Of a DNA stretch of 64,000 nt, positions 32,688-41,567 are shown in pieces. The position numbers and the translations under genes were made by a program. The stretch's first letter is position 1, and each line of letters opens with the position of its first letter. The notes beneath the pieces are model-generated. The model was given only the letters and a program-made list of their open reading frames with translations, did no database searches and was not told where the DNA came from. This stretch comes from DATAMF01 sp964472565 (lineage in GTDB: Bacteria; Chloroflexota; Anaerolineae; Aggregatilineales; Aggregatilineaceae), in contig CAYYNB010000009.1 of assembly GCA_964472565.1 (NCBI GenBank), positions 1 to 64,000 of the forward strand, given 5' to 3'.

Positions 32688-33671
32688 ATGCCGCCTTTTG
32701 TTACTGTAGTGCTGCCTGTTTATAACGAATCCGCCTGGATCGAACGTTCTCTTGGCGCAATTTTGGCGCAGGATTACCCCGCCGCCTCTATGGAAGTGCT
32801 GGTAGTTGATGGACTTTCCACTGACTCCACCCCTGCCCAGGTTCAAGCAATAGCGGCCCGTGATCCGCGTGTTCGCCTGCTGTACAATCCGCGCCGCATT
32901 CAAGCCATCTCGATGAATAGGGCCGTTGCCGAAGCGCGCGGCGAATTTATTATTCGCGTCGATGGTCATACCCTCATCGCGCCGGATTATGTCAGTCGCT
33001 GCATTCACCATTTGCAGGCAACTGGCGCGGATAATGTCGGCGGCCCACAGCGTTTTGTCGGTATAACCGCCACCGGCAAAGCTATTGCCGCCGCGTACCG
33101 TTCGCCGTTCAGCGTACCCAGTCGGTTCACCGTCAGCGACACCGCCGAATATGTCGATACGGTCTATCTGGGCGCATGGCCGCGTGCCGTTTTTGATCGT
33201 ATCGGCGGCTTTGACGAGCTGAAAATCAACGAGGATTATTTATTCAACTACCGTATTCGCAAAGCGGGCGGGCGTATCTATCTATCTCCCGACATCCGCT
33301 CTGACTACTATGGGCGGCAGACCTTCAGCGCCTTAGCGCGCCAGTTTTTCAACTATGGCATCGGTAAATTCGGCGTTTTGGCGGCACATCCCGCCTCAAC
33401 CCATCCCCGCCATTTGATTGCGCCGGTATTTGTCGCCGCGCTGGTCGGCGGTGCGCTATTAGCCCCTTTCAGCCGGATCATTTCAATCCTGTGGAAATTA
33501 ACGCTGATCAGTTATGCTTTGGCGAATGCCGTCGCGACGATCCACCAATGCCGCCGCGCGGGGTGGCAGCACCTGACTCGTTTGCCACTCGTCTTCACAA
33601 CCGTTCATATTGCGTGGGGCAGTGGCTTCTGGTATGGCGCATGGAATATGCTCCGCAAACATAAACTATGA
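32688..33671 (+). CDS. Glycosyltransferase family 2, ExoA-like
   Basis: A 327-residue GT-A fold enzyme. The N-terminal FVTVVLPVYNESAWIERSL starts the nucleotide-binding fold, VVDGLSTDSTPAQVQAIA carries an acidic nucleotide ligand, IIRVDGHTLI supplies the D-x-[GD] metal motif, and INEDYLFNYRIRKAGG is the catalytic ED region. Two C-terminal hydrophobic segments (about 247-288) anchor it in the membrane. The layout resembles ExoA-type succinoglycan beta-glucosyltransferases. AAGGAAACTT precedes the ATG. It overlaps the next gene by 4 bp, so the pair should be coexpressed. Confidence 0.88.
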   Translation: MPPFVTVVLPVYNESAWIERSLGAILAQDYPAASMEVLVVDGLSTDSTPAQVQAIAARDPRVRLLYNPRRIQAISMNRAVAEARGEFIIRVDGHTLIAPDYVSRCIHHLQATGADNVGGPQRFVGITATGKAIAAAYRSPFSVPSRFTVSDTAEYVDTVYLGAWPRAVFDRIGGFDELKINEDYLFNYRIRKAGGRIYLSPDIRSDYYGRQTFSALARQFFNYGIGKFGVLAAHPASTHPRHLIAPVFVAALVGGALLAPFSRIISILWKLTLISYALANAVATIHQCRRAGWQHLTRLPLVFTTVHIAWGSGFWYGAWNMLRKHKL

Positions 33672-35095
33672 ATAACACACATCGACCTTATCCCCCTCCT
33701 CCTCGCCGTCAGTTGCAGGTTTCCGAGCGGCGTCTGCTGCTCATGATCGGTGATGTTATCGCTATTCTGCTGGCGGTACTGCTGGCCCTCGGTGTTTGGG
33801 TTATCGTGGATAACCGGGGACTCGGATTCCGTTTCATCCTCACCCACAGCTACTGGTTTCCCATTCTTGCTGCGATCTGGTTGCTGATCGCCAGTGCCAA
33901 CGATTTTTACAATCTGCGCATCACCGCCCATATCGATACCAGTTTGTTACGGCTGGCTCAGGTTACATCTCAAATCGTCGTCGTCTACCTGGTGATCTTC
34001 TTCTTTTCTCCCCGCGCGGCATTGCCCCGTCTCTTCATTTTTTATTACGCTGTCCTATCCTTCGTTTTTATTGTCATCTGGCGTGTTGCACGTCCGGCAT
34101 TGTTCGGGCGCACTGCGGCCCGCCGCGCCCTGGTGATCGGTTCCGGCTGGACTGCCAACACCATGATCGAAGCCCTGCGCCAGGAAGCGCCCGATGACTA
34201 CGATGTGATCGGGCTGATCATCGAATCCCGCGAATCCCCACCCGATGATTCACTCGTTCCAGTCATCGGCACCAGCACCGATCTGCTGGCGGTGGCCCGC
34301 CGCGAAAATGTAGCCGAACTGATTCTGGCACATGGCAGCGAATTGTCTGGTGAAATGTTCCAAAGCATCATGGACTGTTACGAGCAGGGTTTCAGCATTG
34401 TTCCTATGCCGCTCCTTTATGAGCAGGTGACAGGCCGTGTCCCGGTGGAGCATGTCGGTCAGCGCTACTGGACGACCATGCTGCCCATCGAAGGCACATC
34501 CATTTTTGACCCCTATCCGCTGCTCAAGCGCGCTATGGACATTTTATCCGCGCTGGTGGGATTATTCTTTTTTCTGTTGCTGCTGCCGTTTATCGCCCTT
34601 GCCATGTATCTGGACTCGCCCGGCCCCATCTTTTATCGGCAGGAACGTGTCGGGCAGGGCGGGCGCGTGATCAAGGTGATCAAACTCCGCTCCATGATCC
34701 CGGATGCGGAACGTGAATCAGGGCCGAAATGGGCCACGGAGGACGATCCCCGCATCACCCGTATGGGAAAGCTCATGCGCAAAACGCGCCTCGACGAAGT
34801 GCCGCAGTTTTTTAACGTGTTGCGTGGCGACATGAGTCTGATCGGCCCGCGCCCTGAACGCCCCCAGTTCGTTCAGGACCTCAGCCAGAATATTCCTTTC
34901 TACCGGACGCGCCACGTTGTCAAGCCGGGCATCACCGGCTGGGCGCAGGTCCGTTATCCTTACGGCAGCAGCGAAGAAGACGCGCTGATGAAGTTACAAT
35001 ACGATCTGTACTACATCCGGCATCATTCCCTGGCGCTCGATCTGTTGATCATGCTGCGCACAGTCGGCAAGATGCTCTCATTCCAGGGAACCTAA
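33668..35095 (+). CDS. Polyprenyl-phosphate sugar-1-phosphate transferase (initiating glycosyltransferase)
   Basis: A 475-residue membrane enzyme of the WcaJ/CpsE type. Four N-terminal helices (within about residues 15-145) lead to a Rossmann-like domain beginning ARRALVIGSGWTANTMIEAL (about 155-260). A further helix precedes the catalytic bacterial sugar transferase domain (about 285-475), with FYRQERVGQGGRVIKVIKLR, the KTRLDEVPQFFNVLRGDMSL motif and GPRPERP. These enzymes load the first sugar phosphate onto undecaprenyl phosphate. Their presence marks this as an exopolysaccharide or O-antigen locus. The sugar is not predictable. The gene overlaps the GT2 gene. Confidence 0.92.
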   Translation: MNNTHRPYPPPPRRQLQVSERRLLLMIGDVIAILLAVLLALGVWVIVDNRGLGFRFILTHSYWFPILAAIWLLIASANDFYNLRITAHIDTSLLRLAQVTSQIVVVYLVIFFFSPRAALPRLFIFYYAVLSFVFIVIWRVARPALFGRTAARRALVIGSGWTANTMIEALRQEAPDDYDVIGLIIESRESPPDDSLVPVIGTSTDLLAVARRENVAELILAHGSELSGEMFQSIMDCYEQGFSIVPMPLLYEQVTGRVPVEHVGQRYWTTMLPIEGTSIFDPYPLLKRAMDILSALVGLFFFLLLLPFIALAMYLDSPGPIFYRQERVGQGGRVIKVIKLRSMIPDAERESGPKWATEDDPRITRMGKLMRKTRLDEVPQFFNVLRGDMSLIGPRPERPQFVQDLSQNIPFYRTRHVVKPGITGWAQVRYPYGSSEEDALMKLQYDLYYIRHHSLALDLLIMLRTVGKMLSFQGT

Positions 35096-35099
35096 GCTG

Positions 35100-37409
35100 A
35101 TGCGCCTGCTCACGATCCTGCTGGTCCTCTATATCACGTTTATTGGTGGCACCGCCTTTGCCCACGTCGGCGCGATCCCCGACAGCATCCGCCTGATCTT
35201 CATGGCTGGCCCCATTGCAATCTGGCTCGTCTCGCTGATCCGCCACAAACAACCCTTTCCCCGCACCCCGCTGGATGCCCCATTGTTGGTCGGTGTGATC
35301 TGGTTGTTTTTGACCGCGCTGCTGGCCCAGGATCGTCGTATCAGCCTGGAAATGCTCTGGCCGTTTTTGCTTCATATTCTGGCGTTTTACATGCTGGTCG
35401 ATCTCATGCGGCGGGGTTGGGCATCCCATTTTCAGGCAGCGCTGCTGGCTGTTGCCCTGACCATCATCGCGATCAGCATTGTCGAATTGGCGCTCTGGTT
35501 TTTCAGTTGGGATGGTGCTGGATTCTTTCCGCCGCTTTCCCCCAAACTCGATCTCGCGCTGGGCATCACCACCATTCAGGGCAACTATATCGCCGTGCTG
35601 CTTCCCCTGATCCTGGTCGGTGTGCTCCTGGCTCGTCACAACTATATTCGTCTGGCTTTAGCAGCAACAGCCTTTCTCCTGTTTCTGATCGAAATCCTGA
35701 CCTTTTCGCGCGGCGGGCTGTTAGGCGCGTTTGTGGCGGGGGGCCTCCTGTTCGCCTTTGGCGTCCTGCGCTGGCAGCGCCGCACCGGGCGCAGGCTGTT
35801 TCAACCCTGGATCATTCTAACCGGGATGCTGCTGGCTGTCGTCGGTGCAAGTCTGTTGATCGTGGTCTGGACCGCGACTGGCGTTCGCAGTGACAGCGAC
35901 GAAGGCCGCCTGGACATCTGGCGCAGTGCCATCGAAATGACCCGTGATCATCCACTGAACGGCATCGGACCGGGCTTGTTTGGGCGCACCCTGCGCGAAT
36001 ACCGTGATCCCGATCTCGCCCAGGATAAAGTCGTTTCCGCCCACAATTTGCCCTTGCACGTGTTGGCCGAAACGGGTATTCCCGGTTTTCTGATTCTGAT
36101 ATGGCTGCTGGTTTATTTGGGCCGTGTCTGGTGGGCCGCATGGTCCCGCGCCGAAAGAGATCGCCGCCTCTGGCTGGAAGGGGTATTAGCCGCTTTTGTT
36201 GCCTATAGTGTTCATAGTTTGGTCGATGTATTCCCGCTCACCTCGTCCGTACTCCCCCTGCTGCTTCTCGCCGCCTATACCGTTCCTGCCCGCCCACCGG
36301 CCCCCGCTGCGATTCGCGCTCCTCGTCTGGCCTGGGGCTTTCTGGGAGCCTTGCTGCTGGCCTTTGCGCTCATTCTCTGGCTGGACCTCGCCCAGTTCTA
36401 CATGACCCTCAGCCGTCTCGCACTAGATGACAATGATCTGGAACAAGCGCTTGATTACGCCGACACCGCCCGCCACATCGATCCCGCGCTGTCCCTTTAC
36501 GATCTGCACTACGCTTATGTACTGGGCCGCCTGTCCGAAAAAGACCCCGCCTATCTGGATCGTGCCATCGCCGCCCATGAAGAATCGCTCAAACAGGAGC
36601 CAACCTTCGACATCGGGTGGGCTAATCTCGCCATGTTATACCAGCACAACGGCCAGTTCGAAGAATCCGAAGCCGCCCTGCGCCGCGCTGCCGCCATCAA
36701 CACCCGGCTTCCTGCCTACTGGCTCCACTTGGCCGATCCCCGCGCCCTGGAACTAAATCCCGACTTGGCCGAATATCTGGCGTTATTGGACTCGTCAGCC
36801 GTCGAACGTTATCTCAACGATGACTCTATCCCGCTGGGCGAACGCCTTTATGTTTCGGTTCTGCTCTCCGATTCATCGCCGCTCCCGGAAGCCGGCGATG
36901 ATTTTTACTCCTACCTGGCTCAGGGCATTTATGCGCATCGCGTGTTAGAAGAGCATGCTCAGGCGCTTAACTGGCTGGACAAAGCCATTGCCGCCCGTCC
37001 GCTTGATGAACGCGCCTATCTCGAACGCGCCGAGATCGAGTTAGAGCGTGGCGATTCGGACGCCGCCGAACAGGATGCCCGCTACGCCCGTTATATCGAC
37101 CATTTTGGCGGCGCATATGCTAATTTTATCCTGGCACAAACCAGGAAAGACGCCGCCACAACTGAACAGTTGCTCAAAGACAGTCTGAATGAACCCGCGC
37201 TGGACCAGTATTTCGCGGGCACCGTCTACGCCCGTCCCGCTACCTTCGACTATCTGCCGTCCTTCTCGCATCCCGCCTATCCCACCCATTTATACAAGGG
37301 TTGGCTGGCGCTGGCCGATTTTTATGCCCAGCATAACCAACTCGCCAAACACGACGAGTTGTTGGCCGATCTCCGTCAGATCAACCCGTATTTGTTTCAG
37401 TCGGAATGA
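35100..37409 (+). CDS. O-antigen ligase/polymerase-domain protein with TPR tail
   Basis: A 769-residue membrane protein of the Wzy_C/O-antigen ligase type with about 11 helices. The stretch LTFSRGGLLGAFVAGGL and the periplasmic loop with DIWRSAIEMTRDHPLNGIGPGLFGR plus HNLPLHVLAETG are hallmarks; the conserved Arg and His of WaaL-type enzymes are in these blocks. From about residue 430 the protein is soluble and made of tetratricopeptide-like repeats (ALDYADTARHIDPALSLYDL, WANLAMLYQHNGQFEESEAA). It probably joins polysaccharide repeat units or ligates them to an acceptor. It starts 4 bp after the transferase and ends the polysaccharide cluster. No Wzx flippase or Wzz gene is present here. Confidence 0.85.
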   Translation: MRLLTILLVLYITFIGGTAFAHVGAIPDSIRLIFMAGPIAIWLVSLIRHKQPFPRTPLDAPLLVGVIWLFLTALLAQDRRISLEMLWPFLLHILAFYMLVDLMRRGWASHFQAALLAVALTIIAISIVELALWFFSWDGAGFFPPLSPKLDLALGITTIQGNYIAVLLPLILVGVLLARHNYIRLALAATAFLLFLIEILTFSRGGLLGAFVAGGLLFAFGVLRWQRRTGRRLFQPWIILTGMLLAVVGASLLIVVWTATGVRSDSDEGRLDIWRSAIEMTRDHPLNGIGPGLFGRTLREYRDPDLAQDKVVSAHNLPLHVLAETGIPGFLILIWLLVYLGRVWWAAWSRAERDRRLWLEGVLAAFVAYSVHSLVDVFPLTSSVLPLLLLAAYTVPARPPAPAAIRAPRLAWGFLGALLLAFALILWLDLAQFYMTLSRLALDDNDLEQALDYADTARHIDPALSLYDLHYAYVLGRLSEKDPAYLDRAIAAHEESLKQEPTFDIGWANLAMLYQHNGQFEESEAALRRAAAINTRLPAYWLHLADPRALELNPDLAEYLALLDSSAVERYLNDDSIPLGERLYVSVLLSDSSPLPEAGDDFYSYLAQGIYAHRVLEEHAQALNWLDKAIAARPLDERAYLERAEIELERGDSDAAEQDARYARYIDHFGGAYANFILAQTRKDAATTEQLLKDSLNEPALDQYFAGTVYARPATFDYLPSFSHPAYPTHLYKGWLALADFYAQHNQLAKHDELLADLRQINPYLFQSE

Positions 37410-37416
37410 GGGTGTT

Positions 37417-38568
37417 TTAGCCCACCAGCAGAAACAACAGCAGCGGAATCCACAAGGTACTGTAGACCAGTGATCGCCGGTGCTCATACCGTGCCGCATA
37501 CAGCATCACCATCAGCACCAGGCCGGGGATAAACCGCAGAATTCCTAGAAATTCCCGGTATGTCGAAAACGGCACAAACGGCATGATCGCCGCGTTCGCC
37601 AGCAGCAAACAGGTATATAAATCAAATGTGGATCGCCGCATATCACGGAGTGAATGCCACAGCCCCCACACGCTGGGCAGCACTGCCGCCGGAATCACAA
37701 GCAGCACGCCCAACAGCAAAAACGCGGCGATGCCCCCCTCCCACGCGATTCGCCACACCCCGTTATAGGGGATGATCTCAAATGGGGTCGCCAGCGCCCC
37801 GCCCGATCCGATTCCAAACTCGCCCAGCCAGACATACAGAACAAGTTGCCACAGCGCAAACGGCAGTCCCGTGATGAAACCCATGATCACCGCATCTCGC
37901 CATCGTTTGTGCAGCACCAGATACAATCCATAGCCTGCCACGAACAGCAGTGTCATTTCTTTTGCCAATGCCGCCAGCGCCAGCAGAACCGCCGTCCTCA
38001 CCACACGTTCACGCCGGGCATACCACACGCCGGCGATCACCAACGCATACGCCAGCGGTTCCGTCGTGCTCAGCCGGACAGCAATCACCACGCCAAAAAA
38101 CAATCCGTAACTGAGCGCGAACCAGCGGCTGGCGTGTTCGCTGATCAACAACGACTCCACCAGTGCCGTGCTGATCGCCAGCGCCGTGAGATTGATCAGC
38201 ACAAACGCCCAGGGAATCAGCGCTTCTTGCCCCAGGCTGATAACCCGCCCCAGCGCGGGCAGTAAAATCCGTTGCATCCGGTAAGCCGGTTCATCCAGGC
38301 AGTTCACCCCATCCGCCGGATCGCGCGCGATATAGTAAGCGAATTGTCCATCATATCCATCGTCATCATCGCCGCAGGTTGCATTTTTATCGCATTGGCT
38401 GAAGCAGTTGCCCGGCATCACGAAAACTTTTGCGTCGCTCTTGTTGATCGCAAAAATAGCACTGAGATAAATGACGCCCAATAGTAGAACAAGTGTCCAG
38501 GGCCGCCCAAAACGAGTATAATAAGACAGGCTTGGTTTTGGATGAGGAGTAACTGATGAGTGCATCAT
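37417..38568 (-). CDS. Polytopic membrane protein of unknown function, GT-C-like
   Basis: A 383-residue protein with about nine helices. The first extracytoplasmic loop has a Cys-rich acidic stretch (CFSQCDKNATCGDDDDGYDG) followed by QFAYYIARDP and AYRMQRILLPALG. The D-G-Q-F-x-Y and YRxxRILLP pattern recurs in unnamed membrane proteins resembling GT-C/GT87-type mannosyltransferases, with the acidic residues in the first loop where the catalytic base would be. This is a pattern-level suggestion only. It converges with the O-antigen ligase gene (7 bp apart). Its 5' end overlaps the divergent alkyltransferase-like gene by 13 bp. No strong ribosome site precedes the ATG. Confidence 0.55.
   Translation of the reverse strand: MMHSSVTPHPKPSLSYYTRFGRPWTLVLLLGVIYLSAIFAINKSDAKVFVMPGNCFSQCDKNATCGDDDDGYDGQFAYYIARDPADGVNCLDEPAYRMQRILLPALGRVISLGQEALIPWAFVLINLTALAISTALVESLLISEHASRWFALSYGLFFGVVIAVRLSTTEPLAYALVIAGVWYARRERVVRTAVLLALAALAKEMTLLFVAGYGLYLVLHKRWRDAVIMGFITGLPFALWQLVLYVWLGEFGIGSGGALATPFEIIPYNGVWRIAWEGGIAAFLLLGVLLVIPAAVLPSVWGLWHSLRDMRRSTFDLYTCLLLANAAIMPFVPFSTYREFLGILRFIPGLVLMVMLYAARYEHRRSLVYSTLWIPLLLFLLVG
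38517..38522 (+). promoter_or_regulatory. Candidate -10 box for the alkyltransferase-like gene
   Basis: TATAAT lies 34 bp before the ATG at 38556, inside the 5' coding region of the divergent membrane protein gene. No clear -35 is seen. Confidence 0.35.
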
Positions 38569-38915
38569 TTAATCAACTCGTTTATGCGCTGGTCCGCCAT
38601 ATTCCCTCTGGCAAAGTCCTGAATTATGGCCGTGTGGCCGAGCTTCTCGGCACCCCCTACGGCGCGCGTGAAGTTGGCTGGGCCTTAGCCGCGCTGCGCG
38701 GTGGGGCGCAGGGTGTGCCCTGGTTTCGCGTCGTGAATGCCCAGGGCCGCATCAGCATCAAAGGTTCTCCCGAAGGGGCCGCCGAACAGCGCGCCCTGCT
38801 CGAAGCCGAAGGCATCACCTTTGATGATCGGGATCGCCTCGACATGCAAGCACATCTCTGGGACCCCGATCCCTCTGAAGTTGAAGAAATTCTGCGCACC
38901 GTGCAGTCGGAATAA
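38556..38915 (+). CDS. Alkyltransferase-like (ATL) DNA-repair protein
   Basis: A 119-residue protein of the DNA-binding domain of O6-methylguanine-DNA methyltransferase: FNQLVYALVRHIPSGKVLNY at the N-terminus, VGWALAALRG for the recognition helix with its Arg finger, and VPWFRVVNAQGRIS where the active site lies. Methyltransferases have PCHRV here; this protein has PWFRV, so the acceptor Cys is replaced by Trp. That is the hallmark of ATL proteins, which bind O6-alkylguanine and hand it to nucleotide excision repair without removing the alkyl group. A GAGGAG site precedes the ATG. It is convergent with the GH31 gene, 2 bp apart. Confidence 0.88.
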   Translation: MSASFNQLVYALVRHIPSGKVLNYGRVAELLGTPYGAREVGWALAALRGGAQGVPWFRVVNAQGRISIKGSPEGAAEQRALLEAEGITFDDRDRLDMQAHLWDPDPSEVEEILRTVQSE

Positions 38916-38917
38916 TC

Positions 38918-41443
38918 CTATTTTTTCGGCGGGCGCAGCATCGTTTGTTGAGCTTTTTCACTCCGGTGGCTGCGCCCTGTAATGCGCGCCTCGCTGAACG
39001 ATTTGGTCAAAAATTCCACCACGCCGTTTTCAAAATACCAGATCGGCGCGGCCTGTCCATCGATCTCGACCATTTCCGGCTCGCTCGGAATTCCCACCAC
39101 TTCCACCCGAATCTGCTGGTAAGGGGGTTCATATTTTCCGGCGCGCCGCCACTGAATCGCAAATTGCCCATTGGGCAGGAACCGGCAGTTAAAATACGAC
39201 CACCGGAAATCGCCTTTTTGATAATCCAGTCCCTCGCCCGCATCTTCATAAACGCTCGTATCCCCGCTGCCTGCATACACCCGCAGCCGTGACTCGTCGA
39301 GCGATCTTTCGCCCACAAATTGCATTAGCGGCCACATCGGTAAAGTATGTCCCGCGCGGATATACAGCGGCAGGGTATCCAGCGGAGCCTGTGCAGTGAT
39401 ATACTGCGCCCCGTCGATCAGTTTTCCTGTGCCGTATTCATACCAGACCCCGTGCGGCAGATAAACCCTGCGCTGATCCGCTCCCTGGTCCAGCACCGGC
39501 GCGACCAACACCGAGTCCCCCAGCATAAACTCATCATCAAGCGAATACAGGTCTTTATCTTCCGGGTCTACCCAAAACAGCGGGCGAATGATCGGTGTCC
39601 CATCTTGCGCACACTGCACAAACACCGAGTAAATATACGGCAAAAACTGGTACCGCATTTCCAGCGCACACCGAATGATTTGCTCATACTTCTCCCCAAA
39701 ACTCCAGGGTTCCTGGTGCGGCGTCCCTTTCATCGTGTGCGACCGGAAGTAGGGCAGCATACATCCCAGTTGCATCCATCGCGTGAGCAGCTCCCCATCC
39801 GCCGATCCCGCGAATCCGCCAATATCCGGCCCCGTGAAGGAGAGTCCCGACAGTCCCATATTCAGCGCCATGCTGATGCTCAGCCGCAGATGATCCCACG
39901 TCGAAACATTATCCCCGGTCCACGACGAGGTATAACGCTGCGCACCGGCATGCGCGGCACGGGTCAGCGTAAACACACGCTTGTCTGGGCGATGTTTCTG
40001 TAATCCTTCGCGTGTCGCCCGTGCCATCAGCATCCCGTACACATTATGTCCGCCCGCGACGTGTGTTTTTCCTTCGCCTTCCCATTCATGCTGCACATAA
40101 TCGGCCAGCGTTTTATCCGATTTCCGCGCGATCAATGCGGGTTCATTCATATCATTCCAGAACCCCGCGAATCCCGCCTGGGCCAGTGTCATCACATGCC
40201 CGGCCCACCACGCCCGCACCTGGGCACTGGTGAAATCCGGGAAATGGCATTTCCCCGGCCATACCGGAGCAACCACCCGTGTCCCATCTGGATATTTCAG
40301 GAATACATCCTCGCGTTGCCCTTCTTCGTCTATCGGATAATGTGGATCAACTTTAATTCCAGGGTCCAGAATCGCCACGCTCTTAAATCCGTGTCGCGCG
40401 AGGTCCGCCAGCAGAGTCGGCATTTTGGCGAACCGCTTCCGATCCCACGTAAAGCAGCGGTAGCCGTCCATATAATCGATGTCAAAATACAGCACATCAC
40501 ACGGCAGCCGCCGCTGGCGAAATTCCTGCACCAGTTTGCGGAAATCGTCCTCGGTTTCATATCCCCAGCGTGATTGGTGATACCCCAATGCCCACATCGG
40601 CGGCAGTGGCATATGCCCGGTTAGCGCGGTGTAGTTTTTGAGCACATTTTGCGGTGTCGGTCCCGCGAAGAGATAAAACCGCAGCTCATTATCTTCCGCC
40701 CCAAATGTCATCCGATCCGGCTTTTCAGCCCCCAGGTCTACATACCCCCGCGCCGGATTATCCCATAATACCCCGTGTGCCACGTCCGCCCGCACGCCCA
40801 GATAAAACGGGATGCTGGCATAAAGCGGATCAGCCCCCCGCTGGTAAGGCATCGGATCGGTATTCCACAGTTCCCACCGTTTGCCCCGCAAATTCAACGC
40901 ATGCGCGCGTTCTCCCAATCCATAACACGCTTCATCCGGCGGCAGTTTGCGTGTCCACCGAACGTCCCGTTCCCGCCATGCCGCCCCGCCATCATCCTCG
41001 CTGATCACGCGTCCATCGGGCATTTCAAACCGCAGCGCAGACGAATCTTTCATCACCCGGCAGACCAGTTGATCCGTGCGGACATTGAACGTCTGCTTAT
41101 CCTCGCCATCGAGTACCGTCGGCGTTGGAAAATCAATCCGTTCGACAGCGTATGAAAACGGAGGCCGGAACTCGCCATCTTGCCGGATCCGCACCCGCAG
41201 AATTTCCGCCGACAAAAAATGGAGTTCGATATGCCCGTTTTCACAGTGAATTACGGCACCTTGTGTGCGTTTGTCGATGGAAATCACTTTTCCCAGCGAG
41301 GTAAAACGTCCACGTGCCTTTTTGAGTGCGAATCGTCGATTCCGGGCGCGAACGCTCCGGCTGTATTGCATCGCATCGAGTAAAGTTTGTGCCTGAAAGG
41401 AACGCACAAATTGGTATAAGACTTTAGGATTGAAATGGCTCAT
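38918..41443 (-). CDS. GH31 family alpha-glucosidase
   Basis: An 841-residue enzyme with a N-terminal beta-sandwich (about residues 40-250, ending near YGLGERAHALNLRGK), a catalytic (beta/alpha)8 barrel and C-terminal beta domains. The nucleophile is in FWNDMNEPA (about residue 430), the acid/base in SSWTGDNVSTW (about 507), and DVLYFDIDYMDGYRCFTW is the usual barrel entry. No signal peptide is seen, so it acts in the cytoplasm, probably on alpha-glucosidic oligosaccharides. WNDMNEPA and the overall layout favour alpha-glucosidase over alpha-xylosidase. It stands alone, divergent from cysS with a 124-bp gap. Confidence 0.9.
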   Translation of the reverse strand: MSHFNPKVLYQFVRSFQAQTLLDAMQYSRSVRARNRRFALKKARGRFTSLGKVISIDKRTQGAVIHCENGHIELHFLSAEILRVRIRQDGEFRPPFSYAVERIDFPTPTVLDGEDKQTFNVRTDQLVCRVMKDSSALRFEMPDGRVISEDDGGAAWRERDVRWTRKLPPDEACYGLGERAHALNLRGKRWELWNTDPMPYQRGADPLYASIPFYLGVRADVAHGVLWDNPARGYVDLGAEKPDRMTFGAEDNELRFYLFAGPTPQNVLKNYTALTGHMPLPPMWALGYHQSRWGYETEDDFRKLVQEFRQRRLPCDVLYFDIDYMDGYRCFTWDRKRFAKMPTLLADLARHGFKSVAILDPGIKVDPHYPIDEEGQREDVFLKYPDGTRVVAPVWPGKCHFPDFTSAQVRAWWAGHVMTLAQAGFAGFWNDMNEPALIARKSDKTLADYVQHEWEGEGKTHVAGGHNVYGMLMARATREGLQKHRPDKRVFTLTRAAHAGAQRYTSSWTGDNVSTWDHLRLSISMALNMGLSGLSFTGPDIGGFAGSADGELLTRWMQLGCMLPYFRSHTMKGTPHQEPWSFGEKYEQIIRCALEMRYQFLPYIYSVFVQCAQDGTPIIRPLFWVDPEDKDLYSLDDEFMLGDSVLVAPVLDQGADQRRVYLPHGVWYEYGTGKLIDGAQYITAQAPLDTLPLYIRAGHTLPMWPLMQFVGERSLDESRLRVYAGSGDTSVYEDAGEGLDYQKGDFRWSYFNCRFLPNGQFAIQWRRAGKYEPPYQQIRVEVVGIPSEPEMVEIDGQAAPIWYFENGVVEFLTKSFSEARITGRSHRSEKAQQTMLRPPKK

Positions 41444-41567
41444 GGAAAAACAGTCCTACTGCGAAATTTTCTAAGTCATAAATAATAACACGGAAACGAT
41501 TTGTATATGAGTTTTTGTGGCGATAGTATCTATAGTCTGACTATCTATTCACACGATGGAATGCGCT

